From NCBI GenBank assembly GCA_947495135.1, contig CANLXN010000005.1:186001-250000 (forward strand): DNA of 64,000 bases. The letters run 5' to 3'. The notes under the pieces are model-generated. The model was given only the letters and a program-made list of their open reading frames with translations, was not told where the DNA came from and did not search any database. Shown here in pieces: positions 35,434 to 43,761 of the stretch. The translations under genes were made by a program, and so were the position numbers. Each line of letters starts with the position of its first letter. The stretch's first letter is position 1. The stretch comes from an uncultured Flavobacteriaceae bacterium. Its GTDB lineage: Bacteria; Bacteroidota; Bacteroidia; Flavobacteriales; Flavobacteriaceae.

Positions 35434-37212
35434 TTAATTTATGAAGACGTCGCCACCATCAATTTTTGTAGTACCCGCAATATGATTATTAGGTGCAAAA
35501 ATCTCTGTTTTTGAAGTTCCGCCTATGGCTATACCTTCTCCATCTATTGAAATTTGCTTTCCGTTTATCTTAATTGTTCCGTCTTTAAGCATTTCTAATG
35601 TACTTTCACCAATGGTGATTTTAAGGCTTTCCTTTCCATCTAGCGTAACATTACCATCTTCGTCCATTCTAAAAACGCTAGCGGCTTTTCCAACTGTTGT
35701 TGTGTGCGTTGCATTTGCATTCACGCCTAAATTTCCAGCACCATCCATAAGCATGGATGCCGTGCCGCTATCTGTAATTTGTACACTTCCCGCCCCATCA
35801 TCAAAGACCATTTTATTTCCGCTGCGAGATTGCATTGCTTTAATATTATTATCGGCATTTTGAAAAGCTCCAGCCTTTCCACTACCGTTGTACATTGCCC
35901 CCATCATATAAGGTCGCTCGGCATTACCACCTTCAAAACCAATAAGAACCTCTTCTTCTACTTCTGGAATGAAGTGAAAGCCTTTTTCTCCTCCGGCATG
36001 CGGCGATACTATTCGCAGCCAAGGAGTCATTTCTCCACTCATTTTTTGCCAGGGAAATTGAACCTTAATTCGTCCCATTCCTTCTGGATCCGAATTTTCG
36101 GTAACTATGGCCGTTTGTGTTTCACTTCTTGGAATTGCATTGAAATTGGTTAACGGATAAACATCCATTTCAGCGCTTACCGCTTCAAACCTATTTTGAT
36201 ATCTACCATTCTCGGTAGAGGAGTGGGTTACTTTAATTACTCTATAACTTCCATAATGTTCTTCAGAACTTGATATTTTGATAATTTTCCCCAAACCAAC
36301 TCCAGGGTTATCACTACTTCCTTTTACAATTACCTGCCTTTGATCTGCAGCCTTTTTTTGCTGCTCTACTTGCTTGTCTAATCGCTTTTTAAGCTGAGGG
36401 TCTGTATAGCCATTGATCCATACATTGGTTTCTTTAGCATAGAGACTGGAAGCTTTTTCACTGGCAAAACCATTATATCCGCTAGGGCTTGCTACATCTG
36501 CTGTTTTCTTCTGGTGTTGCTCATGGGTAAGATAATCGTTTGTGAAATAATTGAAATTATTGGGTTGCGGATTTAGCTCCATAGAAAACTCTTGTAGATC
36601 GTGTCCGTAGTTCAAAGGGACTTCATCTCCATCTTCTGGCTTTCCGAAGACTAATTTTTTACCGTCATAATAAAACCACTCGCTGTATTGGGCTGACAAT
36701 CTTCGAGCATATTGCCAAGAGCTTTCCTGATGTTGCACAGAGTAATGCAGGGGTTCATTATTTTCTGGGGTAAAGGAAGTTTCTAATTTCGATTTGTCGT
36801 ACCCGCTAAAAGTTTTTTCTAAAATATCTCCAAGACTTACATCGTTATGAGATCCGTAGTGGGGTCCGTCATCCGAAATTATTGTTCCGCTATGACCGGA
36901 AATTACTACTATGTCTCCATTTCGATGATTAAAAGCTTTATAGCTATTAATGGCGGTAACAACACCTTTAAATTCAAGTTCCTTGTATCCCGCGAAAACC
37001 CCTAACGAGGACACCTGGACAGTGATAGGCTCTCCAAGATAATTTTTCGTTTCTGCAGCGAGTTCGCTTGATCCAAATTTTTCTACCACATCCATGCGGC
37101 AAACCAATTCAAAAGTATGGTGCTGTCCAATACTTTGGTGCAGCGTAAACTCTTTGAAGGCAGTAATTGGATTACCGCCAATATAAATTAATGTGTTGCC
37201 TTGTAGTGCCAT
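35434..37212 (-). CDS. vgrG: T6SS spike protein VgrG (TssI), copy 1
   Basis: 592 residues. The protein forms the trimeric spike on the Hcp tube. Residues 1 to about 440 are close to copy 2 at 44565-46355 nearly residue for residue (FTLHQSIGQHHTFELVCRMDVVEKF, HGGEKGFHF-type segment SPHAGGEKGFHFIPE, GFEGGNAERPYMMGAMY). After GSGK near 438 the two diverge entirely. This copy has a beta-helix with many Gly/Asp/Thr repeats ending in KIDGGDVFIN. The different tips suggest different cargo. It is followed by an adaptor-like gene and the PAAR-like DNase gene. Confidence 0.95.
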   Translation of the reverse strand: MALQGNTLIYIGGNPITAFKEFTLHQSIGQHHTFELVCRMDVVEKFGSSELAAETKNYLGEPITVQVSSLGVFAGYKELEFKGVVTAINSYKAFNHRNGDIVVISGHSGTIISDDGPHYGSHNDVSLGDILEKTFSGYDKSKLETSFTPENNEPLHYSVQHQESSWQYARRLSAQYSEWFYYDGKKLVFGKPEDGDEVPLNYGHDLQEFSMELNPQPNNFNYFTNDYLTHEQHQKKTADVASPSGYNGFASEKASSLYAKETNVWINGYTDPQLKKRLDKQVEQQKKAADQRQVIVKGSSDNPGVGLGKIIKISSSEEHYGSYRVIKVTHSSTENGRYQNRFEAVSAEMDVYPLTNFNAIPRSETQTAIVTENSDPEGMGRIKVQFPWQKMSGEMTPWLRIVSPHAGGEKGFHFIPEVEEEVLIGFEGGNAERPYMMGAMYNGSGKAGAFQNADNNIKAMQSRSGNKMVFDDGAGSVQITDSGTASMLMDGAGNLGVNANATHTTTVGKAASVFRMDEDGNVTLDGKESLKITIGESTLEMLKDGTIKINGKQISIDGEGIAIGGTSKTEIFAPNNHIAGTTKIDGGDVFIN

Positions 37213-37260
37213 CTCTTTCTTTTTTTAATTCTCTGTGGGAAAAGCTTTATTGTTATTCCC

Positions 37261-37689
37261 TCAAAATTGAGTGGATTTGTTATATTTAAAAATATCTATT
37301 GGTTTCCATTGCGTTCCGTTCTGTTGATACCAAACGCTAATGTATTGGTCATCTTTACTGTTCCATTTAGTTTCCTTTATCAAAATGGGTTGTAAAAGTT
37401 CTTCTTCTGAAAATATATTTTTTAAGCCTTTTCGCAATCCTATTAAGCCGTATTCATTCAATATGAAATCTATTTCGTGAAGTGGTGCACCGCAAATAGA
37501 TGTTGCCTCTTCAAAAGTTGCTTTGGAAAGAAATTTCACCGTAATAGAATCAACAATTCCATAGTTCTTAGCTACTTCAGTTTTTATTTCATCACTCTTT
37601 GTTGGTGTTATCGGTTTATCCGTACCCTTAAATTGGTTACAACCAATGGATAGTAAAATCGAAAACCCTATGAGCAATGTTTTCATCAT
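37261..37689 (-). CDS. lipoprotein, candidate immunity protein for the zincin effector
   Basis: 142 residues with a lipoprotein signal (MMKTLLIGFSILLSIGC, lipidated Cys 17). The mature domain is about 125 residues with one further Cys and no catalytic motif. Its start overlaps the stop of the upstream metallopeptidase-like gene (ATGATG arrangement at 37684-37689), so translation is coupled. A periplasmic lipoprotein directly after a toxin gene is the usual form of immunity to an envelope-acting effector. Confidence 0.65.
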   Translation of the reverse strand: MMKTLLIGFSILLSIGCNQFKGTDKPITPTKSDEIKTEVAKNYGIVDSITVKFLSKATFEEATSICGAPLHEIDFILNEYGLIGLRKGLKNIFSEEELLQPILIKETKWNSKDDQYISVWYQQNGTQWKPIDIFKYNKSTQF

Positions 37690-38321
37690 TTCAGAATTGC
37701 TAAAAAGTTAACACCATGAATCATGGTATTTAATTCGTCAATTACATCCCTGGTATACCGTTCTCTTAATTCGTTACCTATATTTAAAAGCGCTTGTATA
37801 TCGTCTACATAAATGGGATCGTAGGAGTTTCCATAACGTATACCATATTCGTCTCCACCACCCAGGGTGTGGGCATATTCGTGATTAAGTGTATTGTGCA
37901 CAGTTCCTTTTTTAAGAGAAGTGTATTCTAGATCACGAGAAATAACATTAATAGTCTGGTTAGATCTGTCTACATTACTCCGATAACTGGTTTCAGGTTT
38001 AACTTTTGTTACATTGGCAGTCCAATGTCCATTATCTAAAACCCATTCTATGTCAAACTCCACATTGAACGCTTGCCTATGCAAATGTTTATTGGTGGCA
38101 GTTTCTTCGAGTACCACAGCAAGAAATGAGAATTTATTGGACCAGTTTTGCCAAATAATATTATCTGCACTATGATGCCAATCTCTGCGTTGTTCGTAGT
38201 TCCAATTGGCAGTTCCTTCTTCGTTGAGCCAATTGTATTTCCATTTCTGTCTCACCACAACTGTTTTTCGCTGTTGCTCGAGATAAATATCCATAGTGTT
38301 TGTGCGCCTAATGTGAGTCAT
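37686..38321 (-). CDS. putative T6SS effector, zincin metallopeptidase
   Basis: About 211 residues from the ATG at 38321. The frame is open to a TTG at 38384, and an ATG at 38294 is also possible. Residues 147-160 read HEYAHTLGGGDEY, an HExxH zinc site followed seven residues on by an acidic GDEY, as in metzincin-like or related peptidases. Before it lies a beta-rich domain with many Trp (WKYNWLNEEG, RRDWHH). No signal peptide is present, as expected for a T6SS cargo. It lies between hcp and vgrG genes with a coupled lipoprotein gene downstream. Peptide or peptidoglycan cross-link cleavage in the target is inferred. Confidence 0.7.
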   Translation of the reverse strand: MTHIRRTNTMDIYLEQQRKTVVVRQKWKYNWLNEEGTANWNYEQRRDWHHSADNIIWQNWSNKFSFLAVVLEETATNKHLHRQAFNVEFDIEWVLDNGHWTANVTKVKPETSYRSNVDRSNQTINVISRDLEYTSLKKGTVHNTLNHEYAHTLGGGDEYGIRYGNSYDPIYVDDIQALLNIGNELRERYTRDVIDELNTMIHGVNFLAILK

Positions 38322-38428
38322 TATTATGAGCTGTTTTGAAGAAACTTCCCGTTCATTAAGATGAGTTAAAAGATAGTTAATCAATTATCAAAAATGAACT
38401 ATAGTGGGAACGAATCTTATTAAATTTC

Positions 38429-38824
38429 TTACGCTTTAGATGGCCAATTGTTCTTAAAAACCGTGCCTTTTACCTTAATTTCTTTTGCAGTAATAAGCAA
38501 AAATATCTTAAGTGGTTCATTATCCGTTGCATTAAACGATTCGGTATATTCTATACAGTGAGCCTCCGAGAACTCTACTTTTTTGAGTCCTGCCATTGTA
38601 TCTCTACGGTAAAAAGTGATAGACCCTTTTTTCGTGAGTGATGGAGAAATCATCCATTCTAGAAAGTCGGTTTTGGCTGTTCCTTCTATGAGTAATCTTA
38701 TTTGGCCGCCACGAGGCTTTTCGCTGGGTCGTCCAGTATAATCTGTGCCTTGAGTGAACGTAAATGAACAATCTAAGAGATTTAATTCTTCATCATCTAG
38801 TAGTAGTGTGGAAAGAAATGACAT
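38429..38824 (-). CDS. hcp: T6SS tube protein Hcp (TssD), type A, copy 1
   Basis: 131 residues of the Bacteroidota TssD family that stack into the inner tube: CSFTFTQGTDYTGRPSEKPRGGQIRLLIEG and FYRRDTMAGLKKVEF. It differs from the copy at 46636-47031 at only three positions (residues near 8, 111 and 123). It is preceded by a terminator-like hairpin that separates it from the type B hcp upstream, and followed 107 bases later by the metallopeptidase effector gene. Confidence 0.95.
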   Translation of the reverse strand: MSFLSTLLLDDEELNLLDCSFTFTQGTDYTGRPSEKPRGGQIRLLIEGTAKTDFLEWMISPSLTKKGSITFYRRDTMAGLKKVEFSEAHCIEYTESFNATDNEPLKIFLLITAKEIKVKGTVFKNNWPSKA

Positions 38825-38864
38825 AAGGTTTGTTTTATGAGGGTTACTTTAAAACGGAGGGGCT

Positions 38865-38891
38865 AAAAAAGGGAGTGAAAATTACACTCCC
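38865..38891 (-). terminator. hairpin terminator between the two hcp genes, copy 1
   Basis: Read on the minus strand, GGGAGTG/CACTCCC (38891-38885 with 38877-38871) forms a stem and is followed by TTTTTT (38870-38865). It could attenuate transcription from the first hcp into the second and the downstream effector genes. The same element occurs in the other hcp pair with a longer stem. Confidence 0.75.
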
Positions 38892-38936
38892 AGATGTATT
38901 ATTGCAAGTGTCTAACACTGCGAGCAATTGGGAAAA

Positions 38937-39326
38937 TTAAATTGGCCAATCGTTTAAGTGCTCTCCAGTTCCCATAGATACGGCTCTAGCTGAAATCACG
39001 ATAGATTCTATCATGGGAGTTTCTCCAGTATGATCGAACTCCTCAATATACTTTACCATATATCCTTCCGTAAACTTAAGTTCTTTTGAAGTGGCATCAT
39101 TGTCTCTTTTTAAGAACTTTATAGAGCCATCACGACGTTCGAAGTTATTGAACATCCACTCTGCTAGACTTGTGTCTGCAGTAGATTCTACAGTTAATTT
39201 AATTCTTCCACCGCGAGTTACAGAAGATGGTCTTCCAGTAGCATCAGTTTCTTGAAAAAGATCATAACTACAGTTTAGTACATTGTACTCTTTTCCGTTA
39301 ACGGATAATTTTGATTTAAATGACAT
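38937..39326 (-). CDS. hcp: T6SS tube protein Hcp (TssD), type B, copy 1
   Basis: 129 residues from the ATG at 39326; an upstream in-frame ATG at 39356 would add 10 poorly matching residues. Family segments are CSYDLFQETDATGRPSSVTRGGRIKLTVE and FLKRDNDATSKELKF. It differs from the type A Hcp over most of its length, but from its own duplicate at 47141-47530 by only about ten residues. It is the first gene of the second delivery cassette and its leader carries the conserved GGCA/TGCC hairpin. Confidence 0.95.
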   Translation of the reverse strand: MSFKSKLSVNGKEYNVLNCSYDLFQETDATGRPSSVTRGGRIKLTVESTADTSLAEWMFNNFERRDGSIKFLKRDNDATSKELKFTEGYMVKYIEEFDHTGETPMIESIVISARAVSMGTGEHLNDWPI

Positions 39327-39774
39327 AAAATTTTCTTTTAAGTTAAAAAATGGCAATAGTGCCGTATGAATATAAAATACAACTAAAGCTATGAAAATGA
39401 ATTGATAATAAGTGTTAAGAGAACTTAAAATTCGGTTATATGATAAATAATAAGGTTAAAAGGTTATTGGAGTAGGGAGTTTAACAGAATGAATAAAAAG
39501 TATCCCCTAGACTCATTACTTTTTAAGCTAATTGAAAAAATGAAATTGGTACTAAATGCTGGAAATTTACTATCTATTGGAGCAGTTTAAACGGTGTTTC
39601 TTTTGTAATTTTATGTTCTTATTAGGACGTTTACTTAAAAAACTTATTGTATTTGAGTAATTATCTAAAATGTAACTGTGCTAGCGCAATCTCTAAAAAA
39701 AGCTAACCTTCTTAGTGTGATCTGTATGCTACGAATTAAATCAAACTGATTTCACTTTATGGAGCACATTCGAA
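39327..39774. other. gene-free stretch upstream of the hcp pair, copy 1
   Basis: 448 bases. The 95 bases next to hcp are shared with the equivalent region of copy 2 and include a GGCA-atag-TGCC inverted repeat (39352-39363). This part probably holds the hcp promoter, but I do not find a good TTG/TAnnTTTG pair; a TAGCTTTA-like sequence on the minus strand is the best -7 candidate. The remaining 350 bases show no gene, repeat or RNA I can support. Confidence 0.5.
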
Positions 39775-40320
39775 CTAATTTTTGGAGTCCGAATCGTCTA
39801 GAGAAATTGGTTCGGAAAGGAAAAACTCCATACATTCTTTTTCAGGACACCCAATTTTCCCTTCGATGTTTTCAGCAGAGATACTAATCCAAGAACCACC
39901 ATTAATGCTCATTTTATACTTTTTATTGTTTGAGCTAAATTCTGTTAGGTAACTACATGCCAGATGGTCGTATGCGTAGTGCCAAACGCCGCTGCTAATG
40001 GGTGTAGAATTTTTTAAGATTTCCTTTAATGTTTGATCGTCTACCTTCCAATTATCGCAAACACTCGTATCTTTTTGTGAGGAAGGATAACTGCTTTTGT
40101 CTATTGGATTGCTAAATACAATATCATTTAGTGACAATGTATCTTTGACCTTACCTGTTTTCATATCGTACAGGATAACTTGACCCCGTAATTGAGGAGC
40201 ATCAATTGATTCAGAAATCTCAGTTTTCTCGATAGGATCGTCTAGAACGGCTTTGCTAGTGTCCTTTGCACCGCAATTTGTAAGAGAAAAAATAACCGCT
40301 ATTAAATAAATTAGTTTCAT
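39775..40320 (-). CDS. lipoprotein, candidate immunity protein for the amidase effector
   Basis: 181 residues with a lipoprotein signal peptide (MKLIYLIAVIFSLTNC, lipidated Cys 16). The mature domain has four more Cys, two of them in IGCPEKECMEFF, and a Ser/Asp-rich C-terminus. Its start overlaps the stop of the amidase gene (ATGA at 40317-40320). A periplasmic lipoprotein directly after an amidase effector fits a Tai-type immunity role in logic, though no similarity to known Tai proteins is claimed. Confidence 0.7.
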   Translation of the reverse strand: MKLIYLIAVIFSLTNCGAKDTSKAVLDDPIEKTEISESIDAPQLRGQVILYDMKTGKVKDTLSLNDIVFSNPIDKSSYPSSQKDTSVCDNWKVDDQTLKEILKNSTPISSGVWHYAYDHLACSYLTEFSSNNKKYKMSINGGSWISISAENIEGKIGCPEKECMEFFLSEPISLDDSDSKN

Positions 40321-41798
40321 TCTATTATATCTTTAATTGCCTCGTATACGACGCTTCCTTCTCCTTCGGTCTTATATGAAATATCTTCATGCTCATATAT
40401 ATCATCGGCGGTTGATAAATTGTAATGTTTAATTAAGAAATTAACTACGCAAGCTACTGCCTCCGCCTGTATTGTTGGAATAGAATCCCATTGCTCAGTA
40501 GTTGCATTATAATCTCCTACAACCTCAATCCCAATAGAATCACTGTTTTTAGGATATCTGTCTGGGTAGGACTTTACTTTTTCATGATTATGGATTCTTG
40601 TTGGAGCCCATCCCCAACCTTGTATTAGAGTGGTTTCTTCGGCCGAGCAGGAGTTCTCTGCCATGCACCTTGATCTAATTTTCCCCACGTGGTAGGTAAG
40701 CTTGTTCAAGCTCGCCGTTTGATATATTATACCAGCTTTATCAACCGCGAAATGGGTTCCTGTACCAGTTCTAAATGCAGTGAAGGTTTCCTCTGCAGTA
40801 TTGTTAACCGTTCTGTGAAGAACTATGGCATTACCTGCAGCTAAGTTCCCTCTCTCAAGCGCGGTAATGTGTTCCTTTATAAATTTTTCATGGGTTACAA
40901 AGCCATCGTCACCTACTGTAGCGTCACAGCAGTTACACCTTCTTAGTTCAAACCATTCTCCGTCTTTTTTAAGAAATTCATTGTCGTCTTCAACTCCTGG
41001 TGCAGTAACTTTAATCCATAAATAGTCAACAATTTTTTGCGTAGTTGCAGTGGACGCAGTTTCGTCTTCCCCAGTTGCTGGATCGTATGCTTCTTTCCAG
41101 GTGTTGAAGGTGTCATCATCGTCTGGGTGAAATTTGATTTTCACTATAATTTTATGGTCTTCACCAACTGTTTCAGTAATTGCTGTTTTTGCAGCGGGAT
41201 CATCGTCTTCTTCACTTGCGTATACACTCAAAGTTAATGCGGTATCTGCTTCGGCTAAAAGAGGCTCCTTTTCGAAGACCTCAATAGTTGCACTTTCACC
41301 CGCTAGGCCAGAACATTCTGCTACAATGTAGGCGTCGGTATTGAGGGTTCCCTTGTCGATTTTTTTGTACTCGACTTCCTCAGTGATCTTATAAGTTTCA
41401 ATAGGAAGCGTTTCACCAGGAGCGTAGGGCCTATTCTCAAGGGCGTTTAGAACTAACTGTTCCGTGACGTATTTTGAATCCGCTTCTAATGCCGCAGTCG
41501 AATTGTTAACGATAATGGTTGCTATTCTCCCTCGATTCTCATCAGTAATAGTATTGGGGTTGTTAAAGGAGTAATCAAATGTCCCTCCAGACTCTTCGCT
41601 TCTTACTAGCTCCGTTTTCTTTTCCGCAAAGTAGGCGGTTATAACTCTTTTTATATCTACTGGAACTGCTTCATTCGTTACAAAACTGTTATGATCGGGT
41701 TCAGTAGTTCTTTCCACTCGTGTTTCCTGCATGCGCTGAAGCCGACCATCGTGTAACGATTGCCCTGTTCCATTTTCAGTTCCTTCTGTTTGTGCCAT
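40317..41798 (-). CDS. putative T6SS effector: N-acetylmuramoyl-L-alanine amidase (Amidase_2) with acidic N-terminal domain
   Basis: 493 residues, no signal peptide. The C-terminal third is an Amidase_2/PGRP zinc amidase: LHRT with H328, GTHFAVDKAG with H349, TYHVGK with H370, SIGIEVVGDY with E425, and YEHEDIS with H470. The usual Cys/Asp ligand after it is replaced by KTEGEG (E478). The N-terminal 290 residues are very acidic and unlike known toxin domains; residues 155-285 look like a beta-sandwich (SGLAGESATIEVFE, IVKIKFHP). Together with the coupled lipoprotein gene this points to a peptidoglycan-cleaving effector. The N-terminal part may be a docking domain. Confidence 0.8.
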   Translation of the reverse strand: MAQTEGTENGTGQSLHDGRLQRMQETRVERTTEPDHNSFVTNEAVPVDIKRVITAYFAEKKTELVRSEESGGTFDYSFNNPNTITDENRGRIATIIVNNSTAALEADSKYVTEQLVLNALENRPYAPGETLPIETYKITEEVEYKKIDKGTLNTDAYIVAECSGLAGESATIEVFEKEPLLAEADTALTLSVYASEEDDDPAAKTAITETVGEDHKIIVKIKFHPDDDDTFNTWKEAYDPATGEDETASTATTQKIVDYLWIKVTAPGVEDDNEFLKKDGEWFELRRCNCCDATVGDDGFVTHEKFIKEHITALERGNLAAGNAIVLHRTVNNTAEETFTAFRTGTGTHFAVDKAGIIYQTASLNKLTYHVGKIRSRCMAENSCSAEETTLIQGWGWAPTRIHNHEKVKSYPDRYPKNSDSIGIEVVGDYNATTEQWDSIPTIQAEAVACVVNFLIKHYNLSTADDIYEHEDISYKTEGEGSVVYEAIKDIIE

Positions 41799-41852
41799 GT
41801 TATTGAAAATTATGTCGTCAATATTTTAGGTTTAAATAATAAAGTAACTACA

Positions 41853-42533
41853 CTAGTTTTTAAATGTTACATTTCCGAATAAAGAGAGCTCAAATTCCTT
41901 ATTTACCTTAGCGATCAGCTTTCCTTGGTTCCCTTTTTTTATTAAAATCTCTTTGTCTTTAGCTTCAATAGATAGGTGGTTCTTTTTGTTGGTCTTGTTA
42001 TGTGTTATAGATGTATTGCTCTCTGTCCATGTTTTTCCGAAATCGTCTGATTGATAATACATATTTTCATTTTCATCTAAAAACTGTATCCAACGGTTCT
42101 TAATTATGAAGCTTTCTACCGAAATACCTGCAACTTGTGGCGTTAAGTCTTCCAAATCGATTTTCGTCCAATCTTGTCCGCTTGTATCGCTGTGGTATAA
42201 AAACCTGGGAGTGATATTTCCCCCATAACTAGATCTAGAAACAAAATAGGCATTGTTCTCTTGTACGTCCAAATCGGTAAAGCTATTTTCTTTTTGATCT
42301 AAATTGAACATCTCTAACTTCCACGAAGTACCTCCATCTTTCGAAACAAATAGGTAGGGGTTGGAAGATGTTAACAGCAGCGTATCATCTGTTTTTATGG
42401 CTCCCGTTATTTTCTGTAACTCATGTGTTTTAACAAAACCATAGTCGTTCCATTGAAATCTAAAAAGGCCATAGATAGTTATACCCGATAAAAGCAGGAG
42501 GGACATAAATACGATGAATCCTTTATTTTTCAT
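41853..42533 (-). CDS. exported beta-propeller-like protein, candidate immunity for the deacetylase effector
   Basis: 226 residues. An N-terminal signal anchor (about 5-24, FIVFMSLLLLSGITIYGLF) precedes several Asp/Gly-Trp repeats of the BNR/sialidase type: SKDGGTSWK near 64, SDTSGQDWTK near 115, and SDDFGKTWTES near 165. These are typical of beta-propeller blades, but only about three blades are present. It starts one base after the PAAR-like deacetylase gene ends. This position and its periplasmic location suggest it protects against that effector. It could instead be a substrate-binding accessory. Confidence 0.65.
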   Translation of the reverse strand: MKNKGFIVFMSLLLLSGITIYGLFRFQWNDYGFVKTHELQKITGAIKTDDTLLLTSSNPYLFVSKDGGTSWKLEMFNLDQKENSFTDLDVQENNAYFVSRSSYGGNITPRFLYHSDTSGQDWTKIDLEDLTPQVAGISVESFIIKNRWIQFLDENENMYYQSDDFGKTWTESNTSITHNKTNKKNHLSIEAKDKEILIKKGNQGKLIAKVNKEFELSLFGNVTFKN

Positions 42534-43760
42534 TTAGTAATTGCTGATCACGTCAAAGGCGTATCCGTCTGCTTTGAGTAGATTGATTAAAGTGGTTAAT
42601 TTTTCTGCTTCCCCATCTCGAAAGGCTCTATCGTGCATGAGTAGGATTACCTTGTCTTCTTTTTTTGAATTATCAAATTCGAACCACCAATGAGAAGCTA
42701 CGTCATCGATTTTATCAAAGACACTGGATGGTGATTCCGAAAGTTTGTCAATATTTTTGTGTTCTTCTGAATTGAAATCTATAAATGGATGAGTGTGTTC
42801 TTCATCAGACCAATCTAAAGTACCCGCATCTGCTCTTTCCTGAACCCTGCTTCGCGCGATAGAGGAGGCGTCAAAGCTCATTTTCCATTCGGTATCCCAA
42901 CCATAAATTACATACCCATTTTGATGAAGTTGAGTTGCTTCGTCTCTTGTATCGTAGTCGTTGTCGTCGTCGATTTCTTCAATTCCAGGATATTTCCAAG
43001 TGTTTCGACCAGGGAATCTGGCTAGTTTTAGTTGTTGACCAGGCCCCAATATAATTTCATCATTCTTTTGAAAATCTTCAAGAACTGTGCGCCTTTGGAA
43101 TGTTTGATCTTCGTTCTGCCCAATTTTTAGTCCCCCATGAACGTAGTACTGACTATAATAATCGTTGGCATGAGAATAACTGTGATTTGCAACCTCATGA
43201 TCAGACTTTATCTCGTCCAGAATACGATCTGCCTTGTCCCTTCCGTAGTAGATTGCAAAGTTTACAATATTCACCCCAGTTAAGAAAAAAGTAGCTTTTA
43301 CTCCAGCAGATTTAAGTACTTCGAGTACTTCTTCCGTTCCTGGTTGAACACCATCGTCAAAAGTTAAGTACACTGTTTTGTCGACATCTACAGGAGGGGC
43401 AATAGGCAAGTCTGTAGGAACAGCTGTTTGGGTAGTTTCTTCGATGCTAATTGGAACTCCGCCAGTATTACAGGTGATGGTTGAGCTTTCCAACAAGGCT
43501 TTATTTCCATCTAAGTAAACACCATCTGCAGTTTTTTGCCAAGATGCAGGCGAAATAACACTTTGGCAAGGCGGTGGGTTTTTCGACCACTTGGTGCAAT
43601 TGCCTTCGAATACTAAGTTTTGTTTCCCTTTATCTCCCTCGGTTGCCCAAAACTTATCTTGTAAGAACATTTCGTTCGAGGTAACCACCAATTTTCCTTG
43701 AGGTTTGGTGCACAATGAGCATTTTATAATTGCTCCGTCTATTGCGAATTTATCGGCCAT
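42534..43760 (-). CDS. T6SS effector: PAAR-like (DUF4280) domain fused to NodB polysaccharide deacetylase
   Basis: 408 residues. The N-terminal 110 form a DUF4280-type PAAR-like tip: KCSLCTKPQGKLVV, LVFEGNCTKW, PPPCQ, then SSTITCNTGG. A Pro-rich linker (112-125) leads to a polysaccharide deacetylase domain with all five motifs: TFDDG (D135, D136), HEVANHSYSH (H193, H197), RFPGR (R248), YGWDTEW (D289) and LLMHD (H376). There is no signal peptide. Such enzymes remove acetyl groups from peptidoglycan or other glycans; here delivery as a spike-tip toxin is indicated by the fusion. A separate immunity candidate follows at once. Confidence 0.85.
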   Translation of the reverse strand: MADKFAIDGAIIKCSLCTKPQGKLVVTSNEMFLQDKFWATEGDKGKQNLVFEGNCTKWSKNPPPCQSVISPASWQKTADGVYLDGNKALLESSTITCNTGGVPISIEETTQTAVPTDLPIAPPVDVDKTVYLTFDDGVQPGTEEVLEVLKSAGVKATFFLTGVNIVNFAIYYGRDKADRILDEIKSDHEVANHSYSHANDYYSQYYVHGGLKIGQNEDQTFQRRTVLEDFQKNDEIILGPGQQLKLARFPGRNTWKYPGIEEIDDDNDYDTRDEATQLHQNGYVIYGWDTEWKMSFDASSIARSRVQERADAGTLDWSDEEHTHPFIDFNSEEHKNIDKLSESPSSVFDKIDDVASHWWFEFDNSKKEDKVILLMHDRAFRDGEAEKLTTLINLLKADGYAFDVISNY

Positions 43761-43761
43761 T

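Larger units (their letters stand above)
38429..39420 (-). repeat. duplicated hcp-hcp unit, copy 1
   Basis: This unit (two hcp genes, the hairpin between them and about 95 bases upstream of the first hcp) is repeated at 46636-47624 in the same orientation. Gene order, spacer hairpin and leader all correspond, so the unit was duplicated as a block. Confidence 0.85.

Noticed and set aside
38321-38384. Longer N-terminus of the zincin effector from a TTG start
   Set aside because: The TTG start is weak and two ATG codons lie downstream; the extra residues show no pattern. The true start remains uncertain.
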